Assembly: GCA_934589835.1 (NCBI GenBank)
Contig: CAKTOK010000056.1
Location: forward strand, 1-6,960
Direction: 5' to 3'
DNA from: an uncultured Oscillospiraceae bacterium
Lineage (GTDB): Bacteria > Bacillota > Clostridia > Oscillospirales > Oscillospiraceae
DNA length: 6,960 bases
Numbering within the stretch: position 1 is the stretch's first letter; the number at the start of each line of letters is the position of its first letter. Positions 1 to 4,877 of this stretch are shown one piece after another. Position numbers and translations under genes: made by a program. Below the pieces are notes generated by a model. It saw only the letters and a program-made list of their open reading frames with translations, did not search any database and had not been told where the DNA came from.

Positions 1-21
1 CTGCGGCGGGTGATTGGACGC

Positions 22-48
22 GAAAGGGAACCCTGACGGTTCCCTTTC
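22..48. repeat. Perfect 11-bp inverted repeat in intergenic DNA
   Basis: The arms at 22-32 (GAAAGGGAACC) and 38-48 (GGTTCCCTTTC) are exact reverse complements around a 5-nt loop. Neither strand has a T run after the stem, so this is not a standard intrinsic terminator. It lies beyond the Hpt gene and 53 bases from a second, longer palindrome at 102-134. The pair resembles a dispersed intergenic palindromic element, but copy number cannot be judged from one window. Confidence 0.6.
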
Positions 49-101
49 ACACTATCCTTCCCTCCGATACTTGTGACTGGGCAGGTTTTTTGACAGTCTG
101 A

Positions 102-134
102 GGGAGCGGCAACGACAAGGTCGTTGCCGCTCCC
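102..134 (-). terminator. 15-bp perfect hairpin after the Hpt gene, possible terminator
   Basis: The arms at 102-116 and 120-134 (GGGAGCGGCAACGAC and its exact complement) enclose a 3-nt loop. The stem begins 37 bases past the Hpt stop codon, where a transcription end for the minus-strand pair would be expected. However, the minus-strand RNA after the stem continues as CTCAGACTGTCAAAAAACC, which has an A run and no U run, so a classic Rho-independent signal is incomplete. It may end transcription inefficiently, protect the 3' end of the mRNA, or be part of an intergenic repeat together with 22-48. Confidence 0.45.
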
Positions 135-171
135 CGTTTCACAGGATCAGAGGCGCGGAGGGATCGGCAGC

Positions 172-528
172 CTATGCCTCCAGCCGGTCCAGCGCCTCCA
201 CGGTCCGGCCGTATTCCCGCGCCACCGCGTCGTACAGCGCCGGCGCGCTTTCCGGCATGACCGCGCTGCCCCGCAGCGCCTCCGTCATGGCGGCGCAGGC
301 GTCGGCCAGAGCCGTCAGGCTCAGGTTCAGGGCGATGCCCTTCAGGGTATGGGCGGCGCGGAAGGCCGTCTCCGCAGAGCCGGATGCCATGGCCGCCGTC
401 AGCTGCGCCATGCTGCCGTCCTTGGGCAGCATCCGCAGGAAGCGCAGGAGAAAGGCGTCGCCGGGCAGCCGTCCGGCCGCATCCTCGTAGTCGCCGTCCA
501 CGGCGGTATAAAACTCGCGCAGGGTCAT
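172..528 (-). CDS. Stand-alone Hpt (histidine phosphotransfer) domain protein
   Basis: This 118-residue protein is essentially one Hpt domain, the size expected for the family. Its signature is HTLKG at residues 60-64; H60 should be the phosphorylated histidine, followed by the usual K63 and G64. The rest is Ala/Leu-rich and fits a helical bundle, with no transmembrane segment, so it should be cytosolic. Such proteins pass phosphoryl groups between a hybrid kinase and response regulator receiver domains. Its ATG overlaps the stop of the upstream c-di-GMP response regulator as ATGA (525-528), and GGAGGAG lies 5 nt before the start, so the two are co-transcribed and probably translationally coupled. 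The natural inference is that H60 exchanges phosphate with the receiver domain of that neighbour. No histidine kinase is in the window, so the donor is unknown. Confidence 0.9.
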   Translation of the reverse strand: MTLREFYTAVDGDYEDAAGRLPGDAFLLRFLRMLPKDGSMAQLTAAMASGSAETAFRAAHTLKGIALNLSLTALADACAAMTEALRGSAVMPESAPALYDAVAREYGRTVEALDRLEA

Positions 529-2966
529 GTGTTCTCCTCCTTATATACAACGGCACAGTCCTTGGTGCGTTTGGCGCGGTACAGGGCCAGATCCGCCTTG
601 CGGACCAGCTCGGAGAGGCGGCCGGCGTCATAGACGCCGCCCACGCTCAGGGTAAGACGCAGCTCCGGATAGTCGGGGAGCACGATCTCCCGCACCGCCT
701 GACAGATGTCCTGAAGCTTCCGCTCCAGCATGGGGGCCGGCAGCCCGTGGAACAGCAGCAGGAACTCGTCGCCGCCGTAGCGCACCAGCTCGTCGCTGCT
801 GCGAAGCATGGAGCGGATGGTCTGGGCCGCACGAAGCAGCGCATCGTCGCCAACGAGATGGCCGAAATGGTCGTTGATCTGCTTGAAGTTGTCCACATCG
901 ATCATGGCCAGCGCGTATTCGCCGGTGAGGCCGCGCAGGCGGTCGTCGTAGTAGCGGCGGTTGAAGACACGGGTGACGGAGTCGGTGTACACCTGACGGT
1001 TGCGGACCAGCAGCTGGCTCAGCAGCGTCTGATCCCCGCTGCCCCGCATATCGTCGGGGCGGATGGGGTTGACGCACTCCAGCGAGTAGGGGATGCCGTC
1101 CACCTCCACGCACATGGCGATGACGTAGAACACATCACTGCCGACAGTTTCCACCTTGCTCTGGGTGACGTGGGTGCGTACCGCGTCCTGCGAGATGCAG
1201 TGCTGGCACCGCTGGGTATTGCCCCACACGGCGTAGCAGTGGTCGCTGTGCTCCATGGCGTGGCCGGCGGCATCGGTGCTCACCTGCATACAGATGCCCG
1301 GGTCCACCAGACGCACGATCTGGAACATCCTGCGGTAGCTTTGCAGCACGAGGCCCAGCTGGTCGGCGGTGACGCGGAGCACGTTGTCGCCGACGGTGAC
1401 GGGCAGCAGGACCTGCTCCTCCGCCTGTTGGTCCGCGAGCCTGTCGTACTGCTCCAGCCGGCCATAGGACTCGTCGATGTCGATGACGCGGCCCATCAGC
1501 ACCCGGCACCGGCCCTGCTCCGCGCCGGACCGGCGGACGAGGATGGCCAGCTGGCAGCGGCGTGGCCGGCCGTTCAGCACGAGGCTGGCCACGACCTCCG
1601 CATAGGATTCATCGGCATCCAGACGGCCTATCTGCCGCCGGATGCGCGCCACCGTCTCCTCGCCCACCAGCGCCAGAAAGCTGGGGTCGTCCAGCGGCTC
1701 CACCAGCACGGCGGGAAGGCCCGTCTGCTCCATGGCGCCCCGGGACAGGCAGAGCGACGAGGGCTGGGATGTATATTCAAACCACATCTCCTGAGAAAGG
1801 GAAAAGGCATGGCGCTGCTTGGCGTAGAAATCCTCCAGCTGCTGGGTCAAGCGGGCGGCAGCCAGATCCTGACCGCGGTACAGCTCCTCCACCACGCGGC
1901 GGACGGCAGGGCGGCCGCCGGAGGTCCCGCCCTCCGTGCCGCGCCGGACGGCGTCAGACACCTCGTCCAGACACGCCAGCAGGGCCGGATTGAAGCTGCC
2001 GCATTTCCCGCTGTGGATGGCGGCCAGCGCCTGCCCGTGGGAATAGGCCTTCTTATAGCACCGCTTGCTGACCAGCGCGTTATAGACGTCGGCCAGCGAC
2101 ACGATCTGGGCGGCCAGCGGGATCCGGTCGCCCTTCAGACCGTCGGGGTAGCCCTCGCCGTTCCAGCGCTCGTGGTGCCAGCGGCAGATCTCCAGCGCGT
2201 ACTTCGTCAGCTTTTCCTCCTGATAGGCCGGCAGCTCGGAGATGATCTGCGCGCCCAGCAGCGTGTGGCGCTTCAGGATCTCGAATTCCTCCGGCGTCAG
2301 CGCGCCGGGCTTTTTCAGCAGCTGCTCGGGGATCAGCAGCTTGCCGATGTCGTGGAGGTGGGCGGCCATGCAGATCGTGTCTACATCGGCGGGGTCCAGC
2401 TGACAGGGCTCCCCCTTTTTCAGCAGACACCGGAGCAGCAGCCCCGTCAGGCGGCTGACGCCGGCCATGTGGCCGTCCTCACCGCAGCGGTAATCCACGG
2501 CATAGCTGAGGGCGGACACCATCTCTTCTATATTTTTCTCCCGCTGATAAAAGCGGTTGGCCGCCACCTCCATCAGCTGCTGCTTCCTGGTGTGCAGCAG
2601 GAGGGTGTTGACAATGCGGCGGCGGATCACACCGGCGACAAAGGGGCGGCTGATGTAGTCCAGAGCGCCCAGCTCAAAGGCGCGGTCGATATAGGAGCCG
2701 CCCATCTCGGCGGAGATCATAATGGTGGGTACATCCTCGGTCCAGCCGCGGCGGTGCATTTCCTCCAGCACCTGAAAGCCGTCCATCTCCGGCATGACGA
2801 CATCCAGCAGCAGGGCGGCGATCTCGCCCTCGTACATCTCCAGCGCCGTGATGGCCTCCCGACCGTCCGCCGCCTCGATGATCTCGAAGTCGCGGTCCAG
2901 CATATTGGCCAGCATGGCGCGGTTTATCTCGGAATCATCCGCGATCAGCAGCTTTCTTCGCTCCAT
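525..2966 (-). CDS. REC / HD-GYP / PAS-like / GGDEF response regulator, c-di-GMP turnover
   Basis: A cytosolic signalling protein of 813 residues. Residues 1-120 are a receiver domain: acidic D10/D11, phospho-acceptor D55 in LLLDVVMPEMDG, S85, and R107 where most receivers have Lys. Residues about 145-340 form an HD-GYP c-di-GMP phosphodiesterase with H166, HLHDIGK (203-209), HHERWNGEGYPDG (264-276) and D293, so the core motifs look complete. Residues about 375-500 and 535-635 look PAS-like; the second carries C577, C587 and C590. Residues about 655-810 are a GGDEF diguanylate cyclase with GGDEF at 731-735 and an inhibitory RxxD site at 722-725, five residues earlier. Both domains therefore look competent to make and degrade c-di-GMP. 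The ATG at 2966 is preferred because GGGAGGGG (2975-2982) lies 8 nt upstream; a GTG reading to 3107 lacks a ribosome site and would span the promoter. It is followed by an Hpt gene. Confidence 0.95.
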   Translation of the reverse strand: MERRKLLIADDSEINRAMLANMLDRDFEIIEAADGREAITALEMYEGEIAALLLDVVMPEMDGFQVLEEMHRRGWTEDVPTIMISAEMGGSYIDRAFELGALDYISRPFVAGVIRRRIVNTLLLHTRKQQLMEVAANRFYQREKNIEEMVSALSYAVDYRCGEDGHMAGVSRLTGLLLRCLLKKGEPCQLDPADVDTICMAAHLHDIGKLLIPEQLLKKPGALTPEEFEILKRHTLLGAQIISELPAYQEEKLTKYALEICRWHHERWNGEGYPDGLKGDRIPLAAQIVSLADVYNALVSKRCYKKAYSHGQALAAIHSGKCGSFNPALLACLDEVSDAVRRGTEGGTSGGRPAVRRVVEELYRGQDLAAARLTQQLEDFYAKQRHAFSLSQEMWFEYTSQPSSLCLSRGAMEQTGLPAVLVEPLDDPSFLALVGEETVARIRRQIGRLDADESYAEVVASLVLNGRPRRCQLAILVRRSGAEQGRCRVLMGRVIDIDESYGRLEQYDRLADQQAEEQVLLPVTVGDNVLRVTADQLGLVLQSYRRMFQIVRLVDPGICMQVSTDAAGHAMEHSDHCYAVWGNTQRCQHCISQDAVRTHVTQSKVETVGSDVFYVIAMCVEVDGIPYSLECVNPIRPDDMRGSGDQTLLSQLLVRNRQVYTDSVTRVFNRRYYDDRLRGLTGEYALAMIDVDNFKQINDHFGHLVGDDALLRAAQTIRSMLRSSDELVRYGGDEFLLLFHGLPAPMLERKLQDICQAVREIVLPDYPELRLTLSVGGVYDAGRLSELVRKADLALYRAKRTKDCAVVYKEENT

Positions 2967-2971
2967 AGCAG

Positions 2972-2984
2972 CTTCCCCTCCCTC
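2972..2984 (-). promoter_or_regulatory. Ribosome binding site that fixes the response regulator start
   Basis: On the minus strand this reads GAGGGAGGGGAAG, with the GGAGGGG core 8 nt before the ATG at 2964-2966. It supports a start directly before the receiver domain (MERRKLLIADDSE) over the longer GTG reading frame. Confidence 0.8.
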
Positions 2985-2990
2985 GACGGA

Positions 2991-3054
2991 TGCAGCCGAC
3001 GGCTCTGCCTGCGCCGCTCCCCCCGGAGCGCGGCGCTTCCGGCGGAGCCCTGCA
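2991..3054 (-). other. Potentially structured 5' leader of the c-di-GMP gene
   Basis: Between the promoter candidate and the ribosome binding site, the leader can form nested stems. The central one pairs 3011-3020 with 3025-3029 plus 3032-3036 around a CCCC/GGGG loop with a 2-nt bulge. A second pairs 3001-3005 (GGCTC) with 3045-3049 (GAGCC), and an outer TGCA pair joins 2991-2994 and 3051-3054. The outer stem ends 6 nt from the ribosome site. I do not see the conserved core of class I c-di-GMP riboswitches. Chance pairing is quite possible in DNA this G+C-rich. Confidence 0.3.
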
Positions 3055-3077
3055 CCCGCGCTGAAATACTCAGTCGC

Positions 3078-3088
3078 ATTATATACCA
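3078..3088 (-). promoter_or_regulatory. Extended -10 promoter candidate for the c-di-GMP/Hpt pair
   Basis: The minus strand reads TGGTATATAAT, which contains a perfect TATAAT (3078-3083) and, in the other register, an extended TGnTATATA. No good -35 box is seen; the sequence about 17 bases upstream is TGGCGT. Transcription from here would give a leader of about 100 nt and would separate the signalling genes from the upstream ferredoxin. Confidence 0.5.
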
Positions 3089-3215
3089 CGGCAAACAGAA
3101 ACGCCACCGCATTTTCACGAAATCCCTGCCGAATATTCGCTGCTTCTGCGGCTTTTGCCTGAAATATCTGGAAGCCCTTTCGCTGCGGCGCGGGCAGCAG
3201 GCGCTGCTCGCGGCG

Positions 3216-3404
3216 CTACCGCAGCTCGATGGCGGCCACGGGGCAGGCGTCCACCGCCTCCTGTACGGCCAGACGCTGGTCGTCGGGGACCGGTCCGGTC
3301 ACAGCCTGCGCCGGTTCCCCGGGCGTCAGGGAGAACACCTCCGGACAGATGGTGGGGCACAGACCGCACTGAATACAGACCTTCTGCAAAACGATAGCTT
3401 CCAT
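3216..3404 (-). CDS. Small single-cluster 4Fe-4S ferredoxin
   Basis: A cytosolic electron carrier of 62 residues, the usual length for one-cluster bacterial ferredoxins. The N-terminal motif supplies C10, C13 and C16 (CIQCGLC), followed by C20-P, and the fourth ligand is C54 in DACPVAAIE. There is no second CxxCxxC motif, so one 4Fe-4S cluster is expected, ligated by C10, C13, C16 and C54, leaving C20 unassigned. The middle is acidic, as in most ferredoxins. Its ATG is preceded by GGAGG (3414-3418) at a 9-nt spacing. It is upstream of and on the same strand as the c-di-GMP gene, but 249 bases and a promoter candidate separate them. No partner oxidoreductase lies in the window, so its redox partner cannot be named. 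The gene is divergent from the GntR/ABC operon. Confidence 0.92.
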   Translation of the reverse strand: MEAIVLQKVCIQCGLCPTICPEVFSLTPGEPAQAVTGPVPDDQRLAVQEAVDACPVAAIELR

Positions 3405-3471
3405 AAACGATTTCCTCCATCAGAAAAATTGGGATACCCATAGCTTCCCCGCGAAACGGGAAACCATACGG

Positions 3472-3510
3472 AAAAGAGGCCCCGCACCGGAACGGTGCGG
3501 GGCCTCTTTT
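3472..3510. terminator. 18-bp bidirectional terminator-type hairpin
   Basis: The arms at 3472-3489 and 3493-3510 are perfect complements (AAAAGAGGCCCCGCACCG on the left) with a GAA loop. Because the outer four pairs are A-T, each strand ends in a U tract: TTTTT at 3507-3511 on the plus strand and TTTTCC on the minus strand. This is a textbook shape for Rho-independent termination in both directions. It lies between two divergent genes, 67 bases upstream of the ferredoxin start and 21 bases before the -35 box of the GntR promoter, so it is not downstream of any gene seen here. It could insulate the two promoters, or act as a leader attenuator if ferredoxin transcription starts beyond it. Confidence 0.85.
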
Positions 3511-3531
3511 TGCCGCGGCGGAAAAATCTGC

Positions 3532-3561
3532 TTGACAAAGTGCTCTGCCTCGTGCTATTGT
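3532..3561 (+). promoter_or_regulatory. Sigma-A promoter of the GntR/ABC operon
   Basis: A consensus TTGACA (3532-3537) is followed after 18 nt by TATTGT (3556-3561), with an extended TGC immediately before it (3553-3555). The start of transcription would fall near 3567-3569, about 50 nt before the repressor ATG. This is the best-formed promoter in the window, as expected for a promoter held down by a repressor. Confidence 0.85.
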
Positions 3562-3589
3562 AACTGTACCAACACGCATAATACAGTTA
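3561..3589. promoter_or_regulatory. Likely GntR (YtrA-type) operator: TAACTGTA-13-TACAGTTA
   Basis: TAACTGTA at 3561-3568 and TACAGTTA at 3582-3589 are perfect inverted repeats separated by 13 nt. Their centres are 21 bp apart, about two helical turns, suiting a dimeric winged-helix repressor. The left arm touches the last base of the -10 box and the site covers the probable start point, so binding would block transcription. From memory, Bacillus subtilis YtrA recognises AGTGTA-13 bp-TACACT, which has the same spacing and a similar half-site. The gene directly downstream encodes a YtrA-type regulator, so autoregulation is likely. Confidence 0.75.
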
Positions 3590-3619
3590 ATACACATTGC
3601 GGAGAGGAGTGAGCGAAGG

Positions 3620-3985
3620 ATGATCTCCCTTGACTATCGGGACGGGCGGCCCCTGTATCAGCAGGTGAAGGACGACCTGCGGCGGATGATCCTGACGGGG
3701 CTGCTGCCGCCGGACGAGAAGCTGCCGTCTGTGCGGAGCCTGGCCACACAGCTGGCCATCAATCCCAACACCATCCAGCGGGCGTACAGCGAGCTGGAGG
3801 CGGAGGGGTACATCTACTCCGTGGCGGGAAAGGGCAGCTTTGCCGCAGCCGGCGGCGGCGAGCAGCAGCGGCGCATCCGCGAGCTGACGGACAGGCTGGC
3901 CCCTGTGCTGGAGGAGCTGAGGACGCTGGGATTCACGCAGGAGGATCTTTTGCAGCTGTGGGAAGGAGGAACGCACCATGCTTGA
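3620..3985 (+). CDS. GntR-family transcriptional repressor, YtrA subfamily
   Basis: A 121-residue DNA-binding protein. Residues about 10-75 form the GntR winged helix: PLYQQVKDDLRRMI, LPSVRSLATQLAINPNTIQRAY (helix-turn-helix, about residues 35-57) and the wing GYIYSVAGKGSF. The C-terminal part is only about 45 residues and helical, without the large FCD, UTRA or aminotransferase domains of other GntR groups; this is the YtrA hallmark. Such regulators typically control an ABC transporter in their own operon and often respond to cell-envelope antibiotics, although no ligand can be read from this sequence. GGAGAGGAG lies 10 nt before the ATG. The gene is first in a four-gene operon, follows a promoter with a matching operator, and overlaps the ATPase gene by 8 nt. 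Confidence 0.94.
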   Translation: MISLDYRDGRPLYQQVKDDLRRMILTGLLPPDEKLPSVRSLATQLAINPNTIQRAYSELEAEGYIYSVAGKGSFAAAGGGEQQRRIRELTDRLAPVLEELRTLGFTQEDLLQLWEGGTHHA

Positions 3986-4877
3986 AGCAAAAAACGTGGT
4001 AAAGACCTTTGACGGGTTCCGCGCGCTGGACGGGCTGACCATGACGGTGCCCGCCGGCGCGGTGTACGGACTGGTGGGGCCCAACGGCGCGGGAAAATCC
4101 ACCATCATCCGGCATCTGGCCGGTATCTACCGGCAGGACAGCGGCAAGGTGCTGCTGGACGGCCATCCCATCTACGAGGACCCCGACGTGAAGCGGCGCA
4201 TGACCGTCATCGGCGACGACTGGTACTATTTCCCGCAGGCGAGCATTCGGGAGATGGCCCGCTTTTTTGCGGGGCTGTACCCTCAGTTCAGCTGGGAGCG
4301 GTACGAAAAGCTGAAGCAGGTGTTCCCGCTGGACGAGAAGCTGATGCTGCGCCGGATGTCCAAGGGTATGCAGAAGCAGGCGGCCTTCTGGCTGACGGTG
4401 TGCTGTATGCCGGAGTATCTCATTCTGGATGAGCCGGTGGACGGGCTGGATCCCGTGATGCGCCGGCAGGTCTGGTCGCTGCTTTTAGGCGATGTGGCGG
4501 AGCGGGGCACCACGGTGCTGGTGTCCAGCCACAACCTGCGGGAGCTGGAGGACGTGTGCGACCATGTGGGCATTCTGGACCACGGGCGGGTGCTGCTGGA
4601 GCGGAGCCTCTCCGATCTGCAGGACAATACGGTGAAGCTGCAGGCGGCCTACGCCGGTGTGACGGAGCCGGTGCTGCCGGCGGAGCTGAATATCCTGCAC
4701 CGCAGCCATGTGGGGCGGGTATATACCTACATCATCCGCGGCAAACGGGAGGAGATCCTGCGCCGGATGCAGATCACCGATCCGGTGCTGCTGGAGCCGA
4801 TCCCGCTGACGCTGGAGGAGATCTTTATCTATGAACTGGGAGGTGTGGACTATGCCGCGAAAGACATCCTTCTGTAA
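3978..4877 (+). CDS. ABC transporter ATP-binding protein (YtrB-like)
   Basis: A 299-residue cytosolic nucleotide-binding subunit that should power the permease encoded next. Visible motifs are Walker A GPNGAGKS (34-41), Walker B YLILDEP (147-153, with D151 and catalytic E152), D-loop VDGLDP (154-159) and switch H185 in SSHN. The ABC signature is the degenerate form MSKGMQKQ (127-134) in place of LSGGQ, common in YtrB/EcsA-type exporters. The Q-loop region reads IGDDWYYFPQ (78-87), with no clear Gln at the usual point. Residues about 215-299 are a C-terminal extension ending in the LTLEEIFIYEL motif typical of this class. It starts with GGAAGGAGG eight nt before the ATG, overlaps the repressor gene by 8 nt and runs 26 nt into the permease gene. 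The substrate is unknown; export or target protection against envelope-active compounds is an inference from the family and the GntR neighbour. Confidence 0.95.
   Translation: MLEAKNVVKTFDGFRALDGLTMTVPAGAVYGLVGPNGAGKSTIIRHLAGIYRQDSGKVLLDGHPIYEDPDVKRRMTVIGDDWYYFPQASIREMARFFAGLYPQFSWERYEKLKQVFPLDEKLMLRRMSKGMQKQAAFWLTVCCMPEYLILDEPVDGLDPVMRRQVWSLLLGDVAERGTTVLVSSHNLRELEDVCDHVGILDHGRVLLERSLSDLQDNTVKLQAAYAGVTEPVLPAELNILHRSHVGRVYTYIIRGKREEILRRMQITDPVLLEPIPLTLEEIFIYELGGVDYAAKDILL
4838..4845 (+). promoter_or_regulatory. Ribosome binding site that decides the permease start
   Basis: GGGAGGTG lies inside the end of the ATPase gene, with its GGAGGT core 7 nt before the ATG at 4852. An earlier in-frame ATG at 4831 has GGAGGAG at 10 nt, but the later site is better spaced and gives a protein starting MPRKTSFCNG, with a short positive N-terminus before the first helix. 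Confidence 0.6.

Noticed and set aside
1..50. Possible gene ends at the left edge: a plus-strand frame ending LRREREP-like at 34-36, and a minus-strand GTG at 48-50 with GGAGG 10 nt upstream
   Set aside because: Both are under 20 codons in the window and overlap the 22-48 hairpin. The sequence beyond the edge would be needed to support either one.
3084..3105. Sigma-54-like TGGCGTTTCTGTTTGCC upstream of the c-di-GMP gene, minus strand
   Set aside because: The spacing between GG and GC is one base too long for the strict -24/-12 geometry, and a sigma-A TATAAT lies next to it.
2967..3107. GTG-initiated 47-residue N-terminal extension of the response regulator
   Set aside because: No ribosome binding site precedes the GTG, the stretch would cover the TATAAT promoter candidate, and a strong ribosome site marks the ATG at 2966 right before the receiver domain.
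3189..3212. Stem-loop just past the ferredoxin stop codon
   Set aside because: The stem is about 9 bp interrupted by a 3-nt bulge in very G+C-rich sequence, with no U tract, so I do not call it a terminator.
384..3443. A 1019-codon plus-strand open frame opposite the c-di-GMP gene and the ferredoxin
   Set aside because: It is in exact codon register with both minus-strand genes, so it stays open simply because they lack TTA, CTA and TCA codons in G+C-rich DNA. Its His/Gln/Ala/Leu-rich product has no domain, while the minus strand shows clear motifs.
3115..3597. A 160-codon minus-strand frame spanning the ferredoxin and the divergent promoter region
   Set aside because: It reads the ferredoxin gene out of frame and runs through the terminator hairpin. 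The ferredoxin frame has the Cys motifs and a ribosome site.
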